From positions 310,001 through 374,000 of the forward strand of contig JAXHNP010000003.1 in the NCBI GenBank assembly GCA_034520365.1: a stretch of 64,000 bases of DNA, given 5' to 3'. The notes below the pieces were generated by a model. That model was not told the DNA's origin, searched no databases, and worked only from the letters and a program-made list of their open reading frames with translations. Below, one piece after another: positions 45,473 through 53,190 of this stretch. The DNA is from Desulfobacterales bacterium (GTDB lineage Bacteria > Desulfobacterota > Desulfobacteria > Desulfobacterales > Desulfosalsimonadaceae). A program made the position numbers and the translations under genes. Position 1 is the stretch's first letter. Each line of letters begins with the position of its first letter.

Positions 45473-45800
45473 ATAGAGCGGATAAGCATCGTAGGGCGGA
45501 TAAGCGCCAGCGCATCCGCCGAATGACCCATTCCTTATCGTAGGGCGGATAAGCGCCAGCGCATCCGCCAAATGACCCATTCCTTATCGTAGGGCGGATA
45601 AGCGCCAGCGCATCCGCCAATTGACCCATTCCCCCGCCCCCTCGTAGGGCGGATAAGCCCCAGCGCATCCGCCAATTGACCCATTCCTTATCGTAGGGCG
45701 GATAAGCGCCAGCGCATCCGCCAAATAACCCATTCCCCCGCCCCCTCGTAGGGCGGATAAGCCCCAGCGCATCCGCCAATCACCAGCGCATCCGCCAAAC
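45473..45800 (-). repeat. REP array: six R-orientation units upstream of the O-antigen-ligase gene
   Basis: Full units start at 45491, 45540, 45589, 45644, 45693 and 45748, with spacings of 49, 49, 55, 49 and 55. Partial units lie at 45473 and about 45781. The spacers alternate between TGACCCATTCCTTAT and CCATTCCCCCGCCCCCT types. All have the C/G stem GGCGGAT/ATCCGCC. The gap 45461-45853 holds nothing else apparent. Confidence 0.92.
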
Positions 45801-45853
45801 ACACATCCGCCAATCACCTTGACTTCCCGCCCCCACCCCTATATCATAACCCC

Positions 45854-46072
45854 ATGAACCCCGAAAACACCAAATCCATTATCAATAGACACCTTGAAGC
45901 CCTCCGCCGCTTTAATAAATGGGAAGAAAGCCGCGCTGAAAAAATGGAAGACGCCCCAAACATGGCGGCAGTATTTGAACTATACGAACTGATTCCAAAG
46001 GAAGCCCGGCAACGACCGGTAGATGTGAAGGGTATCATGAAAATGCGCAGGGCATTGGCATGCCTGAAATAA
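45854..46072 (+). CDS. putative antitoxin/partner of a nucleotidyltransferase
   Basis: A 72-residue helical protein (HLEALRRFNKWEESRAEKME ... ELYELIPKEARQRPVDVKGI). Small proteins with this pattern regularly precede AbiEii-like nucleotidyltransferase genes. It overlaps the next gene by 13 bases, consistent with a two-gene module. Function inferred from pairing; no DNA-binding motif is evident. Confidence 0.6.
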   Translation: MNPENTKSIINRHLEALRRFNKWEESRAEKMEDAPNMAAVFELYELIPKEARQRPVDVKGIMKMRRALACLK

Positions 46073-46629
46073 AACCCTTTGAAAAAGCCCTCGGCGATAT
46101 AGCCGCCTTATTTGACAGGCATAAGATCGACTACATGGTTATCGGCGGCCTTGCCAATGCGAAATGGGGCCGGCCGCGGGCCACATTGGATATCGATATC
46201 ATCGCCTGGGCGCAGGACAGCGAAATTGAAAATCTCATTTCAATTCTTCAGAAAACCTATACCATCCGGGTGGACAAGCCGCTTGAATTCGCAGCAGAAA
46301 CGCGGGTGCTGCCGATAAAAACCCATGAAGCTCAGCAGATCGATATCATTCTCGGGACACTGCCATTTGAACAGCAAGCAATAAAAAGAGCTGTCAAAGT
46401 AAAAATTGGCAATGCAGACATTAACTTTTGCACTGCCGAGGATTTAATCCTGCTCAAAATTATATCCGATCGCCCCCGGGATCTTGAAGATGTGGAGGGT
46501 ATAATCAAATTCCAAAAAGAAAACCTTGACTACGGATACCTTGAGCCAAGAATCCTTGAACTATCCAACCTCCTGGATCGGCCTGAAATAGCTCAGCAGT
46601 GGCAAAATTGGAAAAAGAAACATTCATAA
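46060..46629 (+). CDS. nucleotidyltransferase, AbiEii/MNT-like toxin candidate
   Basis: A 189-residue protein with the nucleotidyltransferase core: VIGGLANAKWGRPRATLDIDI (GG...W G..R.T.DiD) near residue 30, and downstream VLPIKTHEAQQIDIILGT. The DxD pair is intact. Proteins of this type are toxins or tRNA-modifying enzymes in two-gene modules. It overlaps the small partner upstream and is followed by REP repeats. Confidence 0.72.
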   Translation: MPEIKPFEKALGDIAALFDRHKIDYMVIGGLANAKWGRPRATLDIDIIAWAQDSEIENLISILQKTYTIRVDKPLEFAAETRVLPIKTHEAQQIDIILGTLPFEQQAIKRAVKVKIGNADINFCTAEDLILLKIISDRPRDLEDVEGIIKFQKENLDYGYLEPRILELSNLLDRPEIAQQWQNWKKKHS

Positions 46630-46639
46630 AATCCGATCG

Positions 46640-46762
46640 GCGGATGGGGTTTTATTGGATCGGCGGATGGGGTCAAGGGCTTGGTGGATGCGCTATCGCT
46701 TATCCACCCTACTACAATGCTCCCCGCCCCTCGTAGGGCGGATAAGCGCCAGCGCATCCGCC
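46640..46762. repeat. REP pair (F then R) with degenerate leader
   Basis: An F unit with T/A stem (GGTGGAT/ATCCACC) at 46683-46712 and an R unit with C/G stem at 46733-46762, 50 bp apart. Upstream lies a doubled GATCGGCGGATGGGGT sequence like the RAYT leader. Confidence 0.88.
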
Positions 46763-46801
46763 AAATGACCCACTCCCCGCCCCCTCTGCTATCCATCCAT
46801 T

Positions 46802-47641
46802 CTACTCAAACAACCCTGCCCTCCTGATAGCCCTCCTTACTGAACGAAAAACATTTTCAAAAGAAGGCAAAGTAGTCATCTGGGAGCTTAAACGGACTTC
46901 CCAAAGCTTCCTATAGCGAGGCTCTTTTTTATCAAAATCATCGGCCAGTGTATCAAAGCTGCGCCCCCGAAACTTAAGCTTATTCATTATTTCAGGCAAA
47001 AGCATCGCCAAATCAACATGGTGGTTTGAAACAAGGTACCAAAAATCGTATAAATCACGCGGCTCATTACGCGCCCGGTCTGTAAGGGCCAAAAACTTCT
47101 CTACGCAGATTTCGTTCAGGGAATAAGCCCTGATTATATGGCCTTCAACAATGTCTTCATATTCATTATACCCGCTGAGAACCGGGCAATTATTAATCGG
47201 AAAGACAAATCTTTCCTTCACAGTAATATCCACCTTGACTTTTTTGGGCGATGAAACCGGAAGAGGGCCTTCATAAGTCAAATAAAAACTATAACTGTTT
47301 TGATGCCTTGCCCGATCCTCGCCGCCGAAACCAAAAACTATTCCACTGTCGTTTTTAACCTGAAGATAAACATCTTCAAGGCCTTCAAGAAGGTCCTCAA
47401 AAGAGATGCTCTGGGATAAGCTGAAATCCAAATCCTCTGAAAAGCGATAATCAGGGAAATAGCAACGTTTCAAAGCGGTCCCGCCTTTAAATATCAAATA
47501 TTCTCGAAGGCTTGTTTTCGAAAGGCCAACAAGAAACCAAGCCAGACAATAATCGAGTTCCAGGACTTTTTCAGGGACACGTCTTTGACCTTTACGGGCA
47601 AGTCTGTTGGATAATGCCGAGATATTGCGCTGTGGTATCAT
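46802..47641 (-). CDS. abiEii: AbiEii-type nucleotidyltransferase toxin
   Basis: A 279-residue protein. The family core is FKGGTALKRCYFPDYRFSEDLDFSL (GGTaL....RfSeDlDF) at about residue 55; later come VDITVKERF and EICVEKFLAL followed by RNEPRDLYDFWYL. AbiEii proteins block growth by modifying tRNA or related targets. The start at 47641 (MIPQRNISA) lies one base after the stop of the AbiEi gene (TGATATG), showing translational coupling. Confidence 0.88.
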   Translation of the reverse strand: MIPQRNISALSNRLARKGQRRVPEKVLELDYCLAWFLVGLSKTSLREYLIFKGGTALKRCYFPDYRFSEDLDFSLSQSISFEDLLEGLEDVYLQVKNDSGIVFGFGGEDRARHQNSYSFYLTYEGPLPVSSPKKVKVDITVKERFVFPINNCPVLSGYNEYEDIVEGHIIRAYSLNEICVEKFLALTDRARNEPRDLYDFWYLVSNHHVDLAMLLPEIMNKLKFRGRSFDTLADDFDKKEPRYRKLWEVRLSSQMTTLPSFENVFRSVRRAIRRAGLFE

Positions 47642-47642
47642 A

Positions 47643-48479
47643 TCAGGTGCTGACCAGAGAAAACAATTCATCCGGATCAATGTTAAGCCTGAGTCTCCAT
47701 CTGGCAAGATATCTGCCCTCATCCGGCAGCACAGGATCTAAAATTGCGTAAGAATCTGTGAGCCGCTGCCGCAAACTGTAGATATGATCATCCGAGCCCA
47801 AGCCGAATGTCTCCAGCAAAAAGCCAAGCCGACGTATCACCGCGCCAATATCAAGCCTTAAAGCATAGTCGATCAGCCTGACCAGGGCTATCTCATCTTT
47901 TTTTATCCAAAGCCCCTTGGCCGCCTCGCTGACCCCTCCGCAGTACTGTGGGAACCTGAGTCCGTCAATAACTGTACGCTCTGGATCACTCACCCGGACC
48001 TTTTCTGTTTTTGTCACCCAATGATCCTCAATGCCGAAAAAGTGTTCCGGCTTGCAGCGGACAAAGAAAAATTCAACACCCAAAACAAAGCGGGGGCGTA
48101 TGGGCTGAGTAACCGATGCATAAATCTTAAACTGGGGCTGGGTAACCATCTGGTGAATATCCATGGCAGAGCCGTGAGAGATATAATAGTTTTTCCTGCT
48201 TGCCAGTTCTCTGGCAATAACGTAAGGGTTGCCCATGTATTCCCGTTCAAAACCCAGTTCATAGGGAACCAGAATAAAAAGGCCGGGTTTTAATCTGGCC
48301 GCCACACCCCGCTTTACAAGAGACGCCACAAAATTCCGGGCGGATTTCGGTTCAAGCCCCGTAATTTCCATGACATCGGCATTGGAAAATACAGGCTTCC
48401 CCTGTTCGTAAAGCACCCCCACCAGATAAGCCGCCCGGGGGCCAAGGGTTTTAAGTTTTTCTGTATTATCATTACTCAT
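47643..48479 (-). CDS. abiEi: AbiEi-type transcriptional regulator/antitoxin
   Basis: A 278-residue protein with an N-terminal winged helix (NADVMEITGLEPKSARNFVASLVKRGVAARLKPG) and the AbiEi central and C-terminal regions (YYISHGSAMDIHQMVTQP, VSDPERTVIDGLRFPQYCGG). It is the antitoxin and autorepressor of the AbiE module. The palindrome just upstream (48481-48513) is its probable operator. Start MSNDNTEK is taken; an ATG two codons earlier is possible. Confidence 0.87.
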   Translation of the reverse strand: MSNDNTEKLKTLGPRAAYLVGVLYEQGKPVFSNADVMEITGLEPKSARNFVASLVKRGVAARLKPGLFILVPYELGFEREYMGNPYVIARELASRKNYYISHGSAMDIHQMVTQPQFKIYASVTQPIRPRFVLGVEFFFVRCKPEHFFGIEDHWVTKTEKVRVSDPERTVIDGLRFPQYCGGVSEAAKGLWIKKDEIALVRLIDYALRLDIGAVIRRLGFLLETFGLGSDDHIYSLRQRLTDSYAILDPVLPDEGRYLARWRLRLNIDPDELFSLVST

Positions 48480-48480
48480 A

Positions 48481-48513
48481 TGCACAACGCCTATTTTTGA
48501 TAGGCATTATGCA
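48481..48513. promoter_or_regulatory. inverted-repeat operator upstream of abiEi
   Basis: Arms TGCACAACGCCTAT (48481-48494) and ATAGGCATTATGCA (48500-48513) are complementary except for two positions. The site directly abuts the abiEi start, the expected position for autorepression by AbiEi. Confidence 0.75.
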
Positions 48514-48587
48514 CTTAAAAGATAATTTTGTCAAATCCTTTACCAGCCCCATCGCCTGAGCAAGAAGGGCGGATAAGCAAACTGATT

Positions 48588-48715
48588 GGTGGATGCGCTA
48601 TCGCTTATCCACCCTACAATGCTCCCCCGCCCCCTCGTAGGGCGGATAAGCGACAGCGCATCCGCCGAATGACCCATTCCTTATCGTAGGGCGGATAAGC
48701 GACAGCGCATCCGCC
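48588..48715. repeat. F-R-R REP cassette
   Basis: F unit at 48588-48617, R units at 48637-48666 and 48686-48715, exactly 49 bp apart. F has the T/A stem and R has the C/G stem. An orphan half (AAGGGCGGATAAGC) precedes it near 48566, and a 'gcgaaccaccgggcctgcccg' variant of the second palindrome family follows at 48731. Confidence 0.9.
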
Positions 48716-48788
48716 AAAACCTTGATAGGGCGAACCACCGGGCCTGCCCGAAAAACCGATAGAACCAATTGACCGTGCCGACTCTTGC

Positions 48789-48817
48789 TTGACAATTCCG
48801 CTTATTCGTTATATTTC
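48789..48817 (+). promoter_or_regulatory. probable sigma70 promoter of the second AbiE module
   Basis: TTGACA at 48789-48794. The -10 could be TATTTC (17-base spacer) or TATATT (15-base spacer). ATG follows at 48856. Confidence 0.45.
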
Positions 48818-48855
48818 TAAAAATCATCATATTTGCTGCATAACTGAAACAGATT

Positions 48856-49473
48856 ATGAACTGGATTGAATTTAAAAACAAAATGTTTGACCTCGGCTGT
48901 TTCAGCATTCATCAGGTATATGCCTGGCGGCCGGGATTTGATCGCAATAATTTGGTCCGCTGGACCAAAAAGGGCTACCTCGTGCATCTGCGGCGCGGAT
49001 GGTACGCCTTTCCCGAATACAAGGATAAGCCGGATTTCGCCGAATATATCGCCGGCAAAATCTACAGCCCCTCCTACATCAGTCTGCACTCGGCCCTCGC
49101 ATTTTATGGATTGATTCCCGAATCCGTAGTCCAGATAACCAGCGTCACATCACTGAAAACCGCTTCGTTTGCAAACGATTTTGGTGAATACGCCTACAAA
49201 AGCGTCAAAAGCGATTTGATGTTCGGCTATTTCCGCCGACCGCTTGCAGACGGCCGGGCAATCCCCTATGCGACCATGGAAAAGGCCCTGCTGGATCTGC
49301 TGTATCTTTATCCTTTCTATAATACGGAGTCCGAGCTGCTCGAACTCCGGCTCGATCGGGATATACTGGGTGAGAGCCGGGACCGGCGGGCATGGCTGTC
49401 AATGGGAAAACGATTCCAATGCGGGCGTCTTGAAAAGCGCATGCAGTTGCTTGAAAAGGTGTATGACTTATGA
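48856..49473 (+). CDS. AbiEi-like antitoxin (second module)
   Basis: A 205-residue protein. N-terminal winged-helix part (FSIHQVYAWRPGFDRNNLVRWTKKGYLVHLRRGWYAF) and the AbiEi-type core (YSPSYISLHSALAFYGLIPE, ATMEKALLDLLYLYPF). It is of the short form and only distantly like the 278-residue AbiEi at 47643. Its end overlaps the toxin start by 4 bases (ATGA). Confidence 0.82.
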   Translation: MNWIEFKNKMFDLGCFSIHQVYAWRPGFDRNNLVRWTKKGYLVHLRRGWYAFPEYKDKPDFAEYIAGKIYSPSYISLHSALAFYGLIPESVVQITSVTSLKTASFANDFGEYAYKSVKSDLMFGYFRRPLADGRAIPYATMEKALLDLLYLYPFYNTESELLELRLDRDILGESRDRRAWLSMGKRFQCGRLEKRMQLLEKVYDL

Positions 49474-50252
49474 TCTCAATCGAGCAGATCAAAAACTACT
49501 ATCCGGCCCCAATGGCTGAAAATGCCGTCTTTCAAAAGCACATTGTCAAAGAATATGTACAGTTATTGATCCTGGATTATCTTTCCACCACAGAGCACAT
49601 CCGCAAAATGACCTTTATCGGAGGCACAAACCTGCGCCTGGCCAGGGGCATCGATCGTTTTTCCGAAGATCTGGATTTTGATTGCAAAAACCTTACCGAT
49701 GAAACGTTCATCCGGATGTCAGATGATGTTCTTGCCTTCCTGCAGCGCAGCGGATTTAACGTGGAGGCCAGAGAACGGGAGAAGAGCCGGTTGAAGGCGT
49801 TTCGACGCAGCCTTTATTTCCCGGAGCTTCTGTTTAACTTAGGTCTTTCCGGTCATCGGGAGGCGCGTTTCCTGCTGAAAATCGAATCCCAGGATCAGCA
49901 GACACCCTATGAACCCGTCATGGAATTCATCAGGGGCTGCGGTTTTTTCTTCCCGTTTCCGGTTCCGTCCGAAGCGGTGCTGTGTGCCATGAAGATTGCC
50001 GCCATGCTTAACAGAGGCAAAGGGCGTGATTATTACGATGTCATGTTCCTGCTGTCACGGACGGAACCGGATTATCAGTTTCTTACCAGCCGCTGCGATA
50101 TCGGCAACCTTGCCGAATTAAAGGCTTCTGTTGAAAAATCCCTGCAAGCGGTTGATCTGCGCCAAAAACAAAAGGATTTTGAACACCTCCTGTTTCATCG
50201 TGACAACAGCCAGCGCATCTTGCATTTTGCCGAATTCATACGTTCCCTCTAA
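49470..50252 (+). CDS. AbiEii-like nucleotidyltransferase toxin (second module)
   Basis: A 260-residue protein with the core FIGGTNLRLARGIDRFSEDLDFDC (GGTnLrl.....RfSeDlDFD) and the C-terminal signatures MKIAAMLNRGKGRDYYDVMFLL. Co-translated with the AbiEi-like gene. This module and the one at 46802-48479 are oppositely oriented and divergent in sequence, so they are not a recent duplication. REP repeats follow both ends. Confidence 0.86.
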   Translation: MISIEQIKNYYPAPMAENAVFQKHIVKEYVQLLILDYLSTTEHIRKMTFIGGTNLRLARGIDRFSEDLDFDCKNLTDETFIRMSDDVLAFLQRSGFNVEAREREKSRLKAFRRSLYFPELLFNLGLSGHREARFLLKIESQDQQTPYEPVMEFIRGCGFFFPFPVPSEAVLCAMKIAAMLNRGKGRDYYDVMFLLSRTEPDYQFLTSRCDIGNLAELKASVEKSLQAVDLRQKQKDFEHLLFHRDNSQRILHFAEFIRSL

Positions 50253-50297
50253 TATCCCGATAGTCAGGGATCGGCGCATTGGGTTAAGGAAGGGATC

Positions 50298-50452
50298 GGT
50301 GGATGCGCTATCGCTTATCTCATTGGTGGATGCGCTATCGCTTATCCACCCTACAATGCTCCCCCCACCCCTCGTAGGGCGGATAAGCGCCAGCGCATCC
50401 GCCAATTGACCCATTCCTTATCGTAGGGCGGATAAGCGCCAGCGCATCCGCC
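50298..50452. repeat. partial F, then F-R-R REP cassette
   Basis: A partial F (50298-50320) runs into a full F at 50325-50354. R units follow at 50374-50403 and 50423-50452, with 49-bp steps. The preceding 50262-50297 resembles the RAYT leader (GGGTTAAGG). The gap 50253-50559 otherwise holds the hicB promoter. Confidence 0.9.
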
Positions 50453-50472
50453 AATTTTAACACTTATTACCC

Positions 50473-50501
50473 TTGACAATTACAGCCCACCAAAGCATAG
50501 T
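50473..50501 (+). promoter_or_regulatory. sigma70-type promoter of hicBA
   Basis: TTGACA at 50473-50478 and CATAGT at 50496-50501, with a 17-base spacer, 58 bases before the hicB start. Confidence 0.5.
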
Positions 50502-50559
50502 TTCAAATGTACAGAGAATATCAAATACTTCATAAATACCAATTAAAAAGGCAATTAGT

Positions 50560-50799
50560 ATGGCGACAAAACCATTTTTTATAAGAGCCGAATGGGACGA
50601 GGAAGCTCAAGTATGGGTTGCAAGCAGTGATGATGTGCCCGGGCTTGCCACTGAAGAAGAAACCCTGGAAGGCTTGATCCAAAAACTAAAAATAATGATT
50701 CCTGAACTTCTTGAGGCCAATGGAACTGAAACCGATCAGGAGGTTTCATTTGAATTGTTTACCCGAAGGTTCGAGGTCACCCAACGGGCGGCTGTCTGA
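50560..50799 (+). CDS. hicB: HicB-like antitoxin (DUF1902 type)
   Basis: A 79-residue protein with the partial RNase H-like HicB fold (FIRAEWDEEAQVWVASSDDVPGLATEEETLEGLIQKL). It neutralises the HicA RNase encoded next. Its stop overlaps the next start (TGATG). The C-terminus (ELFTRRFEVTQ) lacks an obvious DNA-binding domain, as in the DUF1902 group. Confidence 0.82.
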   Translation: MATKPFFIRAEWDEEAQVWVASSDDVPGLATEEETLEGLIQKLKIMIPELLEANGTETDQEVSFELFTRRFEVTQRAAV

Positions 50800-50993
50800 T
50801 GTCCGATTATACCGGCGATTTGAAAAAATACTTACGCAAAGCAGGCTGTTCATTTGAGCGACAAGGAAAAGGCGACCATGAAATCTGGTACAGTCCCATC
50901 ACCAAAATCCATTTCGTAGTCGATAATTCAATTAAATCCCGACATACCGCAAACGCTGTGCTCAAGCAAGCTGGCCTGCCCAAACACTTTTAA
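50799..50993 (+). CDS. hicA: HicA-like mRNA interferase
   Basis: A 64-residue double-stranded-RNA-binding-fold toxin. The catalytic His lies in GKGDHEIWYSP, and the fold pattern 'LkkaGcsf.rqgkGdHeiw' is present; the end NAVLKQAGLPKHF is intact. Coupled to hicB by a one-base stop/start overlap. Confidence 0.85.
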   Translation: MSDYTGDLKKYLRKAGCSFERQGKGDHEIWYSPITKIHFVVDNSIKSRHTANAVLKQAGLPKHF

Positions 50994-51176
50994 AGAGCAA
51001 TAGGCACCCCACCAATAACCAATAACCAATAACCGCCCTTCCCCATTAATCAATAACCATTAACTCGCCCTCACCTGTCCTGCCCCCCCCCCACTTAAAC
51101 CTTAATCACTTAAAACGTAACACTTCTTAGTTTATCCAGTTCTTAACCATAGAATGTTCCCCCCTGCAAACTGATC

Positions 51177-51320
51177 GGTGGATGCGCTATCGCTTATCCA
51201 CCCTACAATGTTCCCCCGCTACAATGCTCCCCCGCCCCCTCGTAGGGCGGATAAGCGTCAGCGCATCCGCCAAATAACCCATTCCTTATCGTAGGGCGGA
51301 TAAGCGTCAGCGCATCCGCC
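51177..51320. repeat. F-R-R REP cassette with enlarged F-R spacer
   Basis: F at 51177-51206, R at 51242-51271 and 51291-51320. The F-R step is 65 bp because TTCCCCCGCTACAATGCT duplicates part of the spacer. The gap 50994-51359 also contains C-rich low-complexity sequence (ACCAATAACC-type repeats) and no gene. Confidence 0.9.
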
Positions 51321-51359
51321 AATTGACTATGGGTTTCATCGCATGCCCCAGCGCTTTTC

Positions 51360-51761
51360 TTAGTTCATCCAGTTCTCAAGCAGCAACCCTGGCACTCGTT
51401 CGAATCCCTTAATATTATTTGTTATCAGTGTCAGACCCAATGCCCTGGCGTGACCGGCAATCATCATATCGTACGGTCCAATGGGCTTACCCATATTATA
51501 AAGTGCAGCCCGTATTTGTCCGAAATGATATGCTGCTTTATTGTCAAAGGGCAGTACTTCAAGTCGGGCAACCATTGCCTCAATATCTGTCAGGTTCCGT
51601 TCCACCTGTTGTGAATGTTCCGCACCAAAAATCAACTCTCCCAGGGTGACGCTGGAAATACACATCTGGCCTTTGTGCTGTTTGAAACGCCTTCTCACCT
51701 GCTGCGGACGATTTTTCATGGTGTAGATGACAATATTGGTATCCAGCAGATACTTCAGCAT
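51360..51761 (-). CDS. vapC: VapC-type PIN-domain ribonuclease toxin
   Basis: A 133-residue PIN domain with the four acidic positions visible: YLLDTNIVIY, GELIFGAE, PYDMMIAGHA and the C-terminal LITNNIKGFERVPGL (Asn instead of the common Asp). It would cleave tRNA or rRNA. It begins at the stop of the VapB gene (one-base overlap) and is co-transcribed from the strong promoter at 52036. Confidence 0.9.
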   Translation of the reverse strand: MLKYLLDTNIVIYTMKNRPQQVRRRFKQHKGQMCISSVTLGELIFGAEHSQQVERNLTDIEAMVARLEVLPFDNKAAYHFGQIRAALYNMGKPIGPYDMMIAGHARALGLTLITNNIKGFERVPGLLLENWMN

Positions 51762-51997
51762 TAGAAGCTCTCCCGAATCTGATCCTCCGGCTGGCAGCGA
51801 TTTATCATAAAGTCACTGGAAACCCCCGGGCCATCAAACCATTCATCCCAGGATTGATCTGCCGGTGCAATAATACGTTTGTTGCCAATTGCTGTTATTT
51901 CAACTTCCTTTACTGATTCCGGGAAAGCAACATTTTTAGGCAGCCGGACAACCTGACTCCGGTTGCTTTTAAAAATTTTTGTCAGCACACTATTCAT
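51761..51997 (-). CDS. vapB: VapB-type AbrB/MazE-fold antitoxin
   Basis: A 78-residue antitoxin. The N-terminal swapped-hairpin DNA-binding fold is evident (KIFKSNRSQVVRLPKNVAFPESVKEVEI), and the acidic, Trp-rich C-terminus (SWDEWFDGPG) would cover the VapC active site. GGAGG lies nine bases before ATG. Confidence 0.88.
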   Translation of the reverse strand: MNSVLTKIFKSNRSQVVRLPKNVAFPESVKEVEITAIGNKRIIAPADQSWDEWFDGPGVSSDFMINRCQPEDQIRESF

Positions 51998-52035
51998 TAC
52001 GATGCCTCCAGAAAAGAATTTACCTGTATTTTTAC

Positions 52036-52063
52036 ATTATAAAGTTAATCAGGGATATGTCAA
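52036..52063 (-). promoter_or_regulatory. consensus sigma70 promoter of vapBC
   Basis: On the minus strand: perfect TTGACA (52063-52058), 16-base spacer, perfect TATAAT (52041-52036). It is the best sigma70 match noticed in the window and lies 39 bases upstream of vapB. Confidence 0.75.
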
Positions 52064-52168
52064 TGAGATATCCCAAGTGCTGACTCTCGAATGAATTTTC
52101 AAAGTCAGGGGCGTGGGTTTGACCCAGCGCCCATAGATGGGCCACTCTTCCCCCGCTGTATTCTGATT

Positions 52169-52425
52169 GGTGGATGCGCTATCGCTTATCCACCCTACAA
52201 TACTACAATACTGTCCCCGGAATTGGTGTCATTTGATTGTTGGATCGGCGGATTGGGTTAAGGGATTGGTGGATGCGCTTATCTCATTGGTGGATGCGCT
52301 ATCGCTTATCCACCCTACAATGCTACAACGTCTCATCTCTCCCCTCGTAGGGCGGATAAGCGCCAGCGCATCCGCCGAATGACCCATTCCTTATCGTAGG
52401 GCGGATAAGCGTCAGCGCATCCGCC
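52169..52425. repeat. REP cluster with a copy of the RAYT leader
   Basis: F at 52169-52198; then from 52228 a stretch matching the RAYT upstream leader (GTCATTTGATTG..GGATCGG, GGGTTAAGGGATTGG) with a partial F, full F at 52289-52318, R at 52347-52376 and R at 52396-52425. The match to the leader starts exactly at the RAYT initiation codon boundary. The sequence TGTCCCCGGAATT precedes it at 52212. The gap 51998-52449 contains no gene. Confidence 0.88.
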
Positions 52426-52449
52426 AATTGACTGTGGGGAAAATTACTT

Positions 52450-52809
52450 TTATAAAAACTTTTCCACCGAAACATCAAAAAGCTCAGCCAGTCTTTTTGC
52501 CACAGATTTGCTGATACCCCTGTGTCCGCGCTCCATATTGGAAATATTTTGTCGGGTAAAGCGGCCAAGTTTTTTACCCAATTCTTCCTGAGTCAAATTG
52601 TGCAGCCGGCGATATACGCGCATATTCTCGCCGGGCGTAATCTTCGCACGAATATCTTTGTACCAGCTGCTCTTTGTTACTTCTATTAATTCGTCATCTT
52701 CGTTTTCAATTACCTCAACATCATCATAATGCTTTCTCAGATACTCAATGAGATCGGAAGATATCTCCCCTTCAACCCTAATATGGGGCCTTTTCACGAC
52801 TACCTGCAT
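52450..52809 (-). CDS. XRE-type helix-turn-helix protein, orphan antitoxin candidate
   Basis: A 119-residue protein. The C-terminal half is a clear XRE helix-turn-helix (MRVYRRLHNLTQEELGKKLGRFTRQNISNMERGHRGIS). The N-terminal half is acidic. This layout is common in antitoxins of RelE/HigB-type modules, but no toxin gene is adjacent: the left neighbour is a REP array and the right side is non-coding. Probably the survivor of a broken module. Confidence 0.75.
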   Translation of the reverse strand: MQVVVKRPHIRVEGEISSDLIEYLRKHYDDVEVIENEDDELIEVTKSSWYKDIRAKITPGENMRVYRRLHNLTQEELGKKLGRFTRQNISNMERGHRGISKSVAKRLAELFDVSVEKFL

Positions 52810-53017
52810 AACAGACCTCTATTTCCATATATTCCTTCTCTGCCCGCCAACATGCAACCCATGAATAAGACAAATGGCAGTGATATTCATTTTTCTTGAG
52901 TTGACCAAAATCTGGCCACTCCGACCTTATGCTGTCCCCGGAATTTGAATGAATTGTGGAATTGGAATTGGAATGGAATTTAATTCGGAATTTAATTGTA
53001 AAAAAAAAAAGGAAACA

Positions 53018-53188
53018 TCAAAACCTGACATAATGCTTTGCGGCTTCTTCTGCAGAACGTTCATAGTGCTTAACAATCGCTTTTATCCGTTCGTTTATTT
53101 CTTCCTGTTTTTTTTTATACTCTTCGGTTGAAGGAGACGATATTTTTTCACCCTTTACCTGCTTTTCTATTAATTTTTTAGAGGTCAT
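53018..53188 (-). CDS. 56-residue highly charged partner of the C39-like peptidase
   Basis: A small protein starting MTSKKLIEKQVKGEK, two bases after the stop of the gene at 53191, with AAGGGAT as ribosome-binding site inside that gene's end. It is Lys/Glu-rich and predicted helical (EEYKKKQEEINERIKAIVKH), ending in AAKHYVRF. No family is recognised. The tight coupling suggests that it binds or regulates the larger protein. It is shorter than 60 codons and easy to miss. Confidence 0.6.
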   Translation of the reverse strand: MTSKKLIEKQVKGEKISSPSTEEYKKKQEEINERIKAIVKHYERSAEEAAKHYVRF

Positions 53189-53190
53189 GA

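Noticed and set aside
45473-45800. CRISPR-like array (regular about 30-bp repeats with short spacers)
   Set aside because: Spacers are themselves repeated, only about 19-25 bp long, the repeats are long imperfect palindromes found dispersed over 28 kb, and no cas gene is present. It is a REP array.
45393-45817. Frames encoding repeated LADALALIRPT / GGCAGAYPPYD peptides
   Set aside because: They are translations of REP units in different frames and recur wherever REPs occur; there is no ribosome-binding site or family.
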